Source of the DNA: CAZVRZ01 sp964629965
GTDB taxonomy: Bacteria; Chloroflexota; Anaerolineae; Anaerolineales; UBA4823
Assembly: GCA_964629965.1 (NCBI GenBank)
Contig: CAZVRZ010000010.1
Location: 1-64,000, forward strand
DNA: 64,000 nucleotides
Direction: 5' to 3'
This document shows positions 43,412 through 51,872 of the stretch, piece by piece. A model generated the notes under the pieces. It worked only from the letters and a program-made list of their open reading frames with translations. It did not search any database and had not been told where the DNA came from. The position numbers were made by a program, and so were the translations under genes. The stretch's first letter is position 1; every line of letters starts with the position of its first letter.

Positions 43412-45094
43412 TTATGATTTATCTTCAGGTTTCCGCAAGGCTTCTGTCTGGCGGTGATAAGCAGCAATCCAATCCACCATTTGTTCACCCTGCTTAAGCA
43501 TATCAGATTGCTGCTTTTTGCGCTGCACAGAGTACATGCGGTTAAAAATATCCTGCTGCGCTCGCGCCGGATCGTGGATGTTGTGAAATATGAATTTACT
43601 CTCTGCGCCTACATTGATGATCACATCACCGAAATTCAATAACACGCCCAGAATCCCCAGGCGCTCATAATCCATGCTCAGGACATTGGCCAGCAGGGCC
43701 GATTTTGTCACTTCGTCACCCAGAGGCCGGCGTTCGCTATCAACAATCTTCTCGGACGACACCTGATAAATATCATTGATCCAGTCGACAAAATGGTAAA
43801 GACCCCACATGCTGACCAGGAACATGATGAACAGGGCTAATAAAATGATAACCGTTGTCGACGGAAAGGTGATCACTTGCGCTGACCGGGCCCGGAACAA
43901 TAGAAATGTTGCCACGACCAGGAACAGTTCAACCAACAGCGGGGCCCAGGTCTTGGTGAGCAAGATAAAAACATGCTTCCGGTAGGTGATCGTGTCGCTG
44001 TCTTCAATGCGCGTCTTCAACAGTTTCCCCAGGCTGATAAACAGGGGCTCTTTGGGTTTCGGGTTTTTAACATTTGAGGCAGGGATGGCAGCCACGGTGG
44101 GTGTTTGGGAAGCCGGCGGCGGGTTGATCTTATCTCGGATCACTCCTTCCATGGCATCTTTATCGGATTTCACTACCCTTTGAGCGGCGAGCTTTTGCAG
44201 ACGATCGATCCAGGCTTTGATCTCTTTGGGCTGCGCCACATTATCGAAAATAACCTGGCCCATGAAAGCATTAATGATCAAGTCGCCAAAATTCATGATC
44301 CGGCCAATTTGCGAGGAGCGCACCTCGGTAGATTTTATTGCGCTGAGCGGTGTTTCATTCCTGCTGTCATACAGCCCAATGACTTGCTCCAACCAAACCA
44401 CGCGTTGATCGGTGACGATATAATAATCGTTGCGCCAATCCACATAGCGCCACAAACCAAACAAGAACGCTATCACCCCCACCAGGATGCCCATCCATTC
44501 CAAGGCCAGGCGAAAGGAGGCAACCGGCATGAGGGCGCCAAAGACAAAGAAAATGACCGCTATCCAGCCGATAAGGACCGGCAGTATCAGTGAGATCATC
44601 AAATAGGCAGGGTGTTTGAGCGCCACTACCTGCACCAGTTCATCATCGCCCACCCAGCTAAAATGCCTGCTCTGCAACAGCTGATTCACCTGGATGGTAT
44701 ATGCCAGACCATCCCGAATGCGGGGTATCTCCAACAACAATGTTTTCAGAGAATCAGTATCCAGGCAGAGCAGGTCCGTTTGCGTCAAAGCAGTGGCATC
44801 AAAGGAACGCACCTTGCCGTACAGCAGGTAATCTGCGCCAAAGAATTGTCCCGTTTTTAGTTCCGTTGGCTGAGACCAGGAACGACCCTTGGCCAGCGGC
44901 TGCAAACTGATCTTGCCTTTAAGGATCAAGAAAAACGGAGCAGCGACATCCCCCTCCGAACGGACACTGCCATCCTTGTCCAAAGAAACCACAGTGGCCA
45001 GGGAAGCCAACTTAGCCACCTCGGCATCGGTCAAACTTTGCGATATATATAACTGCCGGAGTAAGGAAGCTATTTCTTGCGGGTCGTTCGCCAT
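43412..45094 (-). CDS. Membrane protein with cNMP-binding domain and two bPH2-like modules
   Basis: 560 residues. An N-terminal cyclic-nucleotide-binding-like barrel (about 20-130; GQFFGADYLLYGKVRSFDATALT) is followed by two copies of a module with two membrane helices and a bacterial PH-like domain (about 170-310 and 375-530). Each repeat contains VDW-ND-Y and NFGD-IIN. The cNMP barrel is cytoplasmic by topology. It could gate or anchor membrane behaviour in response to cyclic nucleotides, but the exact role is unknown. The REC-LC7 gene directly upstream (16 nt) probably forms a functional pair with it. Confidence 0.82.
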   Translation of the reverse strand: MANDPQEIASLLRQLYISQSLTDAEVAKLASLATVVSLDKDGSVRSEGDVAAPFFLILKGKISLQPLAKGRSWSQPTELKTGQFFGADYLLYGKVRSFDATALTQTDLLCLDTDSLKTLLLEIPRIRDGLAYTIQVNQLLQSRHFSWVGDDELVQVVALKHPAYLMISLILPVLIGWIAVIFFVFGALMPVASFRLALEWMGILVGVIAFLFGLWRYVDWRNDYYIVTDQRVVWLEQVIGLYDSRNETPLSAIKSTEVRSSQIGRIMNFGDLIINAFMGQVIFDNVAQPKEIKAWIDRLQKLAAQRVVKSDKDAMEGVIRDKINPPPASQTPTVAAIPASNVKNPKPKEPLFISLGKLLKTRIEDSDTITYRKHVFILLTKTWAPLLVELFLVVATFLLFRARSAQVITFPSTTVIILLALFIMFLVSMWGLYHFVDWINDIYQVSSEKIVDSERRPLGDEVTKSALLANVLSMDYERLGILGVLLNFGDVIINVGAESKFIFHNIHDPARAQQDIFNRMYSVQRKKQQSDMLKQGEQMVDWIAAYHRQTEALRKPEDKS

Positions 45095-45110
45095 GGCTTA
45101 TAGGGGCCTT

Positions 45111-46304
45111 TTATTCAGGCGCCAATCCCATATCTTTCGCTTCGTCAAATGAGATGAACTTATTGTCGCCAGAGTTAAGATCGCTTGATTCTTCCAGGGC
45201 AATATCCCAGAATGCATTGAGATCGGCCGTTTTCTTTTTCTTACTGGAAGTCTTCTTGAACAAATCATCGATGGCAGCCTGATCGGCTGCAGTAACTTCA
45301 ACTTCTGCGATCTCGGCCAGGATTTGTTCTTCTAGTGGAACCAGTTCGACGACCGGCACCGGTTCGACCACCGGAGGAGGCGCCGGCGCAGGCTCTTCTT
45401 CCTGCCAATGTTGGGACAAATCCTCGATGGCAGTGCGAACCAGGCGTTCCACTTCGCCTAAGCGCCGTCCCTGATAGGGCTGCTCCGAAATCGCTAGCAA
45501 GCCGCGTCCCTGCGGCGCGGCAACCAGGCATAAGTTCTCGTGAAGACCAGGAATGAACAATAAATTGCCACCCACGGCAGAGCCCAGCATCTGCGAGATT
45601 TGCAGACCGGTCGCCTGGATCGCAGCCAACGAAGTAAGTAAGGTACTCCGAGAAAGCATCTCAGAATCACCCGCTTGCAACAAAACTTTGCCCGTGTGGT
45701 CCATTAAGATCACCACGTTGGCATTTAACCTCTCGCGCAAAGTGGACAGGATCACCGCCTGTTGGTTGGGAGACGGAGCAACAATATCCGGCTTTTCCAC
45801 AACGGGCAGGGGTTTTTCTACGAGAGCAGGAGTCTGAACGGTAGCCGGCTTGGGTTTTTGAATTTCGGGGGGAGGCTCAGGCCTTGTTTCCGCTTTGGCC
45901 TCGGGTTTTGGCCCGGCCTGTGCTTTGGCCTGCCCTATCCCCAGGCAAGAGCGCACAGTAGCCAAGAAATCTTCCAATTCAACCGGCTTATAGAAAACCG
46001 CGACCACCCCCGCCTCTTCTACCTGGCGGCGCATTTTGTAATCCGAGACTCCCGTCACCAGGATGATCTTCAGATTCGGAGAGCGTTTTTGAATGCGCTT
46101 GACCAGGTCCAGGCCCGAAATTCCCGGCAAATTTACATCAGTAATGATCAAGTCAAATACGCGCCGGGAAGCCACCAACATGGCTTCCTCAGCAGAGGGC
46201 ACATCCACAATCGCCAGGTCTTGCCCCAGGGTTTGCAAAGCCGCGGCAAACATGAAGCGAATATCGCGCTGGTCGTCAACGATCAGGATATGAAACTCAG
46301 CCAT
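45111..46304 (-). CDS. Response regulator with receiver and roadblock/LC7 domain
   Basis: 397 residues. Receiver (1-120) with Asp11, Asp12, phospho-acceptor Asp55 in ITDVNLPG and Lys in VFYKPVE. A Pro/Lys-rich linker (about 125-175) and a roadblock/LC7 domain (about 185-300; AVILSTLRERLNANVVILMD) follow. LC7 domains bind small Ras-like GTPases of the MglA type or form dimers. The C-terminal tail (about 330-397) is acidic. No DNA-binding domain, so its output is by protein contact. It is first in a two-gene operon with the cNMP/bPH2 protein and has an extended -10 immediately before its ATG. Confidence 0.85.
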   Translation of the reverse strand: MAEFHILIVDDQRDIRFMFAAALQTLGQDLAIVDVPSAEEAMLVASRRVFDLIITDVNLPGISGLDLVKRIQKRSPNLKIILVTGVSDYKMRRQVEEAGVVAVFYKPVELEDFLATVRSCLGIGQAKAQAGPKPEAKAETRPEPPPEIQKPKPATVQTPALVEKPLPVVEKPDIVAPSPNQQAVILSTLRERLNANVVILMDHTGKVLLQAGDSEMLSRSTLLTSLAAIQATGLQISQMLGSAVGGNLLFIPGLHENLCLVAAPQGRGLLAISEQPYQGRRLGEVERLVRTAIEDLSQHWQEEEPAPAPPPVVEPVPVVELVPLEEQILAEIAEVEVTAADQAAIDDLFKKTSSKKKKTADLNAFWDIALEESSDLNSGDNKFISFDEAKDMGLAPE

Positions 46305-46310
46305 GACTTC

Positions 46311-46319
46311 ATTCTATCA
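46311..46319 (-). promoter_or_regulatory. extended -10 of the REC-LC7 operon (leaderless)
   Basis: TGATAGAAT on the minus strand. The TAGAAT hexamer ends 6 nt (GAAGTC) before the ATG at 46304, so the transcript should start at the start codon. Confidence 0.55.
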
Positions 46320-46381
46320 CAAGTTAATCGCACTGAAATAAAAAAAATGGGCTTCACAAAACCTGCGAAACCCATAAGAAC

Positions 46382-46431
46382 AAAAAAATTAGAGTGTGCA
46401 GGCGAAACAATGTTCTGCCGGCACACCCTAA
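46382..46431 (-). terminator. intrinsic terminator of the opp operon
   Basis: On the minus strand a long stem (TTAG, GTGTGC and GGC arms paired, two mismatches) is followed directly by seven T residues (46388-46382). It lies 28 nt after the oppF stop and before the REC-LC7 promoter. Confidence 0.85.
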
Positions 46432-46459
46432 AATCATGACCATTGACAAAGCAGATAAA

Positions 46460-47461
46460 TTATTCGATCCGCCAGCAAGCCACCCAATGATCAGGGCTCG
46501 CTTCCCGGAAGGGAGGCTCTTCGATACCGCAATGCTCCATGGCAACCGGACAGCGAGGATGAAAACGGCAACCACCGGGCGGATTCAAGGGGCTGGGCAC
46601 ATCACCCTGCAGAATAATACGCTCCCGCTTCATGCTAGGGACAGGAATAGGAATAGCCGACATCAAGGCTTGCGTATAAGGATGTAATGGATTGCGGAAA
46701 AACTCTTCACGAGCAGCCATTTCAACCATCTTGCCCAGGTACATAACAGCCACCCGGTCAGAAATATGCTCCACCACGCTTAAGTTGTGGGCAATGAACA
46801 AATAGGTCAGGCCAAATTCGCGCTGCAAGTCCTTCAGAATGTTCAACACCTGAGATTGGATGGACACATCCAAGGCGGAAACCGGTTCGTCAGCGACAAT
46901 GAACTTGGGGCGCAGCGCCAAAGCGCGCGCAATACCAATGCGCTGGCGCTGCCCGCCCGAGAATTCATGCGGATAGCGACGGGCGTGATAATCTTCCAGG
47001 CCAACCTTTCGCAGCATTTCGATCACGGTCTCAAAACGCTCACGCGGCGTGCCAACATTGTGAATGCGCAGGCCTTCACCAATCGACTCGCCTACCGGCA
47101 TGCGCGGATCCAGGGAGGCATAAGGATCCTGGAAGATGATCTGCATGTGACGGCGCATTTCCTTCAGATCGCGCCCACGCAGTTTGAAAACCTCGGTGCC
47201 ATCGAAGCGCGCAGAACCGGAGGTTGGCTCGATCAAGCGTAGGATCGTGCGTCCCACAGTCGTTTTTCCGCACCCCGACTCGCCCACCAGGCCGACCGTC
47301 TCGCCTTGGCGTATGGTAAAGCTGATATTATCTACCGCCTGCACCCAGGCCACCACACGCTGCAGCAAACCGCCCCGCACTGGAAAATACTTTACCAGTT
47401 GGTCGATTTCAACCAGGTTCTTTTTTTCATTTCCGTTTGCTTTTACTACTTGTTCACTCAT
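46460..47461 (-). CDS. oppF: Oligopeptide ABC transporter ATPase (OppF type)
   Basis: 333 residues. Walker A GESGCGKTTVGRT, signature SGGQRQRIGIARAL, Walker B FIVADEPVSALD and the C-terminal oligo_HPY segment (about 240-330, with Cys in GGCRFHPRCP and PVAMEHC) that often carries an iron-sulfur cluster in peptide transporters. It powers uptake with its partner OppD 36 nt upstream. It is the last gene of the opp operon before the terminator at 46382. Confidence 0.93.
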   Translation of the reverse strand: MSEQVVKANGNEKKNLVEIDQLVKYFPVRGGLLQRVVAWVQAVDNISFTIRQGETVGLVGESGCGKTTVGRTILRLIEPTSGSARFDGTEVFKLRGRDLKEMRRHMQIIFQDPYASLDPRMPVGESIGEGLRIHNVGTPRERFETVIEMLRKVGLEDYHARRYPHEFSGGQRQRIGIARALALRPKFIVADEPVSALDVSIQSQVLNILKDLQREFGLTYLFIAHNLSVVEHISDRVAVMYLGKMVEMAAREEFFRNPLHPYTQALMSAIPIPVPSMKRERIILQGDVPSPLNPPGGCRFHPRCPVAMEHCGIEEPPFREASPDHWVACWRIE

Positions 47462-47497
47462 TCCGATGCCTCTCTTATGGCAGAATTTGGCAACTCA

Positions 47498-48517
47498 TCA
47501 AGAACCCTTCAAAGGGGCCCGGTGATTCTCATAATCCTGGTACAACCAACAACGCACTGTGTGAGTGGGGTTAACCGGGAGCAGGTCTGGCTCGACATCT
47601 GTGCAGATGCCTAATTGGTGTTCCATGCGAGCGCGGCAGCGAGGCGCAAACCGGCAGCCAGGCGGAAGGTTGATCAGATTGGGCACGGAGCCAGGAATAA
47701 CATCCAATGCTTCCTTAACCTGTCCCAGGACAGGGATGGAAGCCATCAATCCTTGGGTATAAGGGTGGAGCGGCTTCGAGAACAACACTTTTACATCGGC
47801 TTGTTCCACAATACGGCCCGCATACATGACCGCCACGCGATCGGCCATTTCAGCGATGACACCCAGGTCATGGGTGATCAAAATCACGGAAGTATCCATG
47901 CGGGTGCGCAGATCGCGCATTAGATCCAGAATCTGCGCCTGGATGGTCACATCCAACGCAGTGGTAGGCTCATCGGCGATCAGAAGCTGCGGGTTCAATG
48001 CCAACGCCATGGCAATCATCACGCGCTGCGCCTGCCCGCCGGACATTTCGTGAGGATAAGCGTGCGATTTGCTCTCGGGGTCTGGAATACCAACCAGGCG
48101 AAGCAACTCTACCGCCCGGTTCCAAGATTCTTCTTTCCCCATGCTCTGGTGAATTTGAAGCACCTCGGCCACCTGTTCGGCCACTTTGAAGACCGGGTTC
48201 AAGCTAGACTGAGGTTGTTGGAAAATCATGGACATCCGGTTGCCGCGCATGTGCACCATCTCGGCTTCCGACAACGCCAGCAGGTTACGGCCTTCGAAGA
48301 AAATCTCACCCTCGACCACCTTGCCGGGGATGCCGATCAGGCGCATCACCGACAAGGAAGTGACGCTCTTGCCGCAGCCCGACTCCCCCACCAGGCCAAG
48401 CACTTCTCCGCGCCCCACCGAAAAATCCACACCATCAACGGCCTTAACCACCCCATCTTCAGTATAAAAATAGGTCTTAAGATTACGAACCTCTAACAAA
48501 GCCTCTTTTTCACTCAT
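47498..48517 (-). CDS. oppD: Oligopeptide ABC transporter ATPase (OppD type)
   Basis: 339 residues. Walker A GLVGESGCGKSVTSLS, signature SGGQAQRVMIAMAL, Walker B LLIADEPTTALD, and the oligo_HPY tail with GCRFAPRCRARM. It forms the heterodimeric motor with OppF. AAGAGGAAG precedes the ATG. An unusual small membrane-protein gene lies between it and oppC. Confidence 0.93.
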   Translation of the reverse strand: MSEKEALLEVRNLKTYFYTEDGVVKAVDGVDFSVGRGEVLGLVGESGCGKSVTSLSVMRLIGIPGKVVEGEIFFEGRNLLALSEAEMVHMRGNRMSMIFQQPQSSLNPVFKVAEQVAEVLQIHQSMGKEESWNRAVELLRLVGIPDPESKSHAYPHEMSGGQAQRVMIAMALALNPQLLIADEPTTALDVTIQAQILDLMRDLRTRMDTSVILITHDLGVIAEMADRVAVMYAGRIVEQADVKVLFSKPLHPYTQGLMASIPVLGQVKEALDVIPGSVPNLINLPPGCRFAPRCRARMEHQLGICTDVEPDLLPVNPTHTVRCWLYQDYENHRAPLKGS

Positions 48518-48554
48518 AAGCTTCCTCTTCTAGAGTCTTCCGCCAGGTAGCTTT

Positions 48555-49091
48555 TCAGGGCTTCTGGCACAAGCCTTGGGACTGTACAGCCGCAATCATC
48601 GGCTCAATACTGGCAATATGCAATGAGCCTGCGATCATATGACCTCGCAAGCGTCCGAAAACCGTCTTGCCGTCTGCATGACGGCCATCCAGGGGGATCA
48701 CCAGCGTATCAATATTCTTGAAAAACTTATAGGCAGAATGGATACGCACGCTGGGGTTATACGTAAGCTCCAAAACCATCATGGTATTGCTGGTCTGGTA
48801 TTCCTGGTGAGTGGTATCCGACATCGACAATTGATCCCAACGTTTGCTGCCGGTCAGGCTTTGATTGATGCTGATAACCACTTGCTGATACCCCGCATCG
48901 CCCGGATACAGGAGAACATCCCGACCGTAACAATGGATAGTGATCTGAGCGGGATATTCTTCAAAGCCCGGCAAAAACCAGAGAAGATCCCCGGTATTCA
49001 TGGCGATGATAAGGAATACACAGATCACTATGATCGGGATGGCAATCAGAATCATCTTAATTAATGAAGGAGAAGGAGTTTCTTGGTTCAT
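48555..49091 (-). CDS. Unrecognised single-pass membrane protein inside the opp operon
   Basis: 178 residues. One N-terminal membrane helix (about 12-32; IKMILIAIPIIVICVFLIIA) anchors an external domain of about 140 residues with one Cys in ITIHCYGRD and a second near the C-terminus (QGLCQKP), which could form a disulfide. No family recognised. It begins 6 nt after oppC, with a TAAGG site overlapping the oppC stop, and 37 nt before oppD, so it is translated as part of the transporter. It may aid assembly or substrate delivery, by position only. Confidence 0.72.
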   Translation of the reverse strand: MNQETPSPSLIKMILIAIPIIVICVFLIIAMNTGDLLWFLPGFEEYPAQITIHCYGRDVLLYPGDAGYQQVVISINQSLTGSKRWDQLSMSDTTHQEYQTSNTMMVLELTYNPSVRIHSAYKFFKNIDTLVIPLDGRHADGKTVFGRLRGHMIAGSLHIASIEPMIAAVQSQGLCQKP

Positions 49092-49097
49092 TGTACC

Positions 49098-50033
49098 TTA
49101 CTTCTTTAAGCGAGGGTCTAGGGCGTCGCGCAAGCCATCGCCCATGTAGTTGAAAGCCAGGTTGCAGATAAAAATAGCCATGCCGGGGAAGAATACCTTG
49201 GCCGGCTGTGTCCACATGTCGCCCTGGTATTCCGCCAACATATTTCCCCAGGTGGGAATGGGAGGCTGGATACCGAAGCCGAGGAAGGACAGCGCCGACT
49301 CGTAAATGATCACGCCGCCCAGGCTAAGCGTGGCCGAAACAATGACCGGGGCGAGCGCATTCGGGATCATGTGACGAATGATAATGGACCAATCGTTCGA
49401 ACCCAGGGCACGGGCAGCATCGGTAAATTCCTGGTTGCGCAGCGAAAGCACCATGCCGCGCACCAGGCGGGTAGAGCCCATCCAGCCAAACACAATCAAG
49501 ATGACGGCAATGATGACCGCGCTGCTCCATTCTTCCGGTAAGCCAGGAACGCGCAGGTCTCGCAGCAAGGCCGAAAAGGCAAGCAGCAGAGGCAGGGTTG
49601 GCAGCGTAATAAGGAACTCCGTAAAGCGCTGGATGACATCATCTATCTTGCCGCCATAAAAGCCGGAGATCGCGCCAACCAAAGCGCCGATCGTTTCGGC
49701 CGAGAAAGTAACCACAAAAGCCAACAACAACGAAATGCGCCCGGCATACAGCAGGCGGGAGAAAACATCCCGGCCAATGCTATCCGTGCCCATCAAGAAC
49801 TTGACCGAGGGGGGCGCGTTGCGATAGATCTGTCCGTTCTCGTCTTTATTCAAGGCAATGGGATTGTAGGGAGCAATCCAGGAGGCAAAAGCACAAGCCA
49901 GGATGATAATAATAATCGTAATCACACCTGCCACCGCCAGCTTGTGACGACGGAAACGATTCCATACGATCTTAAAATAGCTTTCTTCCTTTACAGATGC
50001 CAGGCTCTCAACATTCAATTCGGCTACAGCCAT
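49098..50033 (-). CDS. oppC: Oligopeptide ABC transporter permease (OppC type)
   Basis: 311 residues, about six membrane helices. An N-terminal cytoplasmic segment leads to the first helix (about 32-54), then the external loop and the BPD_transp_1 domain (about 100-305). The EAA loop is seen as EFTDAARALGSNDWSIIIRHMIPNALAP, contacting the ATPases. It forms the translocation path with OppB. GGAGAATAAT precedes the ATG. Confidence 0.92.
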   Translation of the reverse strand: MAVAELNVESLASVKEESYFKIVWNRFRRHKLAVAGVITIIIIILACAFASWIAPYNPIALNKDENGQIYRNAPPSVKFLMGTDSIGRDVFSRLLYAGRISLLLAFVVTFSAETIGALVGAISGFYGGKIDDVIQRFTEFLITLPTLPLLLAFSALLRDLRVPGLPEEWSSAVIIAVILIVFGWMGSTRLVRGMVLSLRNQEFTDAARALGSNDWSIIIRHMIPNALAPVIVSATLSLGGVIIYESALSFLGFGIQPPIPTWGNMLAEYQGDMWTQPAKVFFPGMAIFICNLAFNYMGDGLRDALDPRLKK

Positions 50034-50074
50034 ATTATTCTCCTGAAAAGAAATCTTCCGATGAAACCGGGCAG

Positions 50075-51655
50075 TTACTTAAAGCGAATACGAGGATCTA
50101 CAATGGTATACAAGAGGTCACCCAAGAGCGTGGCAAACACCACCAGCACAGCCGTGATGAACAGGATCGACATCACTACCGGCCAATCATTCGAATTCAA
50201 GGCGTCAAAATACAAACGCCCAATGCCGGGGTAGGCAAAGATCGTCTCGGTCAGCGTGGCACCACCAAAAATACCTGGGATTTGGAACACCACGATGGTG
50301 ATAATGGGGATCAGGGCGTTTCGCAAGGCATGCTTAATGATCACGACGCGTTCCATCAAACCCTTGGCGCGGGCGGTACGCACGTAATCCTGGCGCAGCA
50401 CTTCCAGCATGGAGGAACGCATATAGCGGCTCCAACCAGCCATGGAGGCCAGGCTGAGCATCATGGCTGGCAAGATGATATGCACGACGCGGTCCACCAG
50501 GCTGCCCGGGGCAACATTCATCAAGGCCAGCAGGCTGCCTTCGGGTGAAGCGCGCACCAGTGTAACGCCGCCGGAAGGCATGTAGGGAACGCCCCATTGT
50601 TTGAACTGGTGCGAGAAGACCAGGATCAACATCAGGCCAAACCAAAAAACGGGCATAGCCGAGCCGAAAAAGGCAAAGGTGGTCACGGCATAATCCACTT
50701 TGCTATACTGGTGCACACCCGAATAGATGCCGATCGGGATAGCAATGACCAGGGAGAGAATAGAAGCCGTGATCATTAGGATCATGGTATTTCCCAACCT
50801 GCTCTTGAGCAGGTCTGCAACGGGCTGCGAAGGCGCCAGGCGCCAGGAAAAACCAAAATCGCCGCGCAGGATGCCACGGTTGACACCGTTGAACTGGGAA
50901 TAGTTACTTAACAGCCCATCCACGCCGGTCAGCCAGGAAATGTTCAGCCAGGTGCCCTCCTGCGGGCGCGGCTTGCCTTCACCTTCTGGGAACAAAAATT
51001 CCGTAGAGCGGCTGACCGTTAACTGAAACTTGCGGCTCGACTTATCCACGATGATCACCCGTTGGCCCTGCACAAACAGCACTTCTCCAGCAATCAGAAC
51101 ATCCTCCGGCGCCTTGGCAGTAGTCAAGGGCTTGACCTGAATCTTGTCGGCGCGGTAAACGGTCATGTTCTCTTCTGTATCAACATTATTAACGCTTTTG
51201 TAGCGGACATTTTCGGTGCCCAACTCCTCGCCCCACACCCACAGCAGGTACTTGGGATTGAACAAGACCACGCCTGGGTCAGGCCAAAAGCGGAATGTCT
51301 CGTAAACCATTCCCTTCTCGCCAGTATCGCTGTCGATTGTGAAGAGAGGCTTACCATCCTTACCCAATTTTTCCTGCTTATACTGACCCAAACCCACATG
51401 AATCCAATCGGAGCCCAGCCAATCGTCTCCCACCAGCCAGGTGAAGTAGCGCAAAAAGAGCGGCTTGTCCAAACCCAGGTAAGCCGATAAACGGGCAATA
51501 TCCTGGTCGCTTACCCTGTTCTTGCGATCGGCCGACAGGCGCAGCCCGGAGAGAGGTCCACCCGGCGCAATATTCAACATGACATAGATAGCCACTGTTG
51601 AAAGCAGCACCACAAACAGCATCTGAAAAACACGCCGGATCAGGTAATTGCCCAT
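50075..51655 (-). CDS. oppB: Oligopeptide ABC transporter permease (OppB type) with large external insert
   Basis: 526 residues, whereas OppB/DppB proteins are usually 300-340. The N-terminal helix and the conserved ARLSAYLGLDKPLFLRYFTW are followed by about 180 extra residues (about 75-255) before the usual GILRGDFGFSW motif and the BPD_transp_1 helices (about 285-520). The EAA loop reads YVRTARAKGLMERVVIIKHALRNALIP. The insert is polar, lies outside the membrane by topology and could bind the binding protein or substrate. GGAGGAG before the ATG. The 217 nt upstream hold a 14-bp hairpin. Confidence 0.9.
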   Translation of the reverse strand: MGNYLIRRVFQMLFVVLLSTVAIYVMLNIAPGGPLSGLRLSADRKNRVSDQDIARLSAYLGLDKPLFLRYFTWLVGDDWLGSDWIHVGLGQYKQEKLGKDGKPLFTIDSDTGEKGMVYETFRFWPDPGVVLFNPKYLLWVWGEELGTENVRYKSVNNVDTEENMTVYRADKIQVKPLTTAKAPEDVLIAGEVLFVQGQRVIIVDKSSRKFQLTVSRSTEFLFPEGEGKPRPQEGTWLNISWLTGVDGLLSNYSQFNGVNRGILRGDFGFSWRLAPSQPVADLLKSRLGNTMILMITASILSLVIAIPIGIYSGVHQYSKVDYAVTTFAFFGSAMPVFWFGLMLILVFSHQFKQWGVPYMPSGGVTLVRASPEGSLLALMNVAPGSLVDRVVHIILPAMMLSLASMAGWSRYMRSSMLEVLRQDYVRTARAKGLMERVVIIKHALRNALIPIITIVVFQIPGIFGGATLTETIFAYPGIGRLYFDALNSNDWPVVMSILFITAVLVVFATLLGDLLYTIVDPRIRFK

Positions 51656-51802
51656 AATCTCCTCCGTACTGGTAAAACTTTAATCCATTCCATATAATCC
51701 TGATCGAAACAAACAACCTAAAATTATTTGCTTGGATCAGGACAAAGAAATCAATCGACTGTAAGCAGTGAATTTCTCAAGTGGATTTTACAATCGAGCT
51801 AA

Positions 51803-51834
51803 TTATGGTGGCAGTCTTGCGACTGCCACCATAA
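51803..51834. repeat. perfect 14-bp hairpin between binding-protein and oppB genes
   Basis: TTATGGTGGCAGTC, loop TTGC, then the exact complement. It lies 38 nt after the binding-protein stop and 148 nt before oppB. There is no T run, so it probably protects the binding-protein mRNA end or limits readthrough into the permeases, a common way to make excess binding protein. Confidence 0.65.
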
Positions 51835-51872
51835 AATTGACTCAAACGCTCGATGCAGCGTCTCGGATCAGG

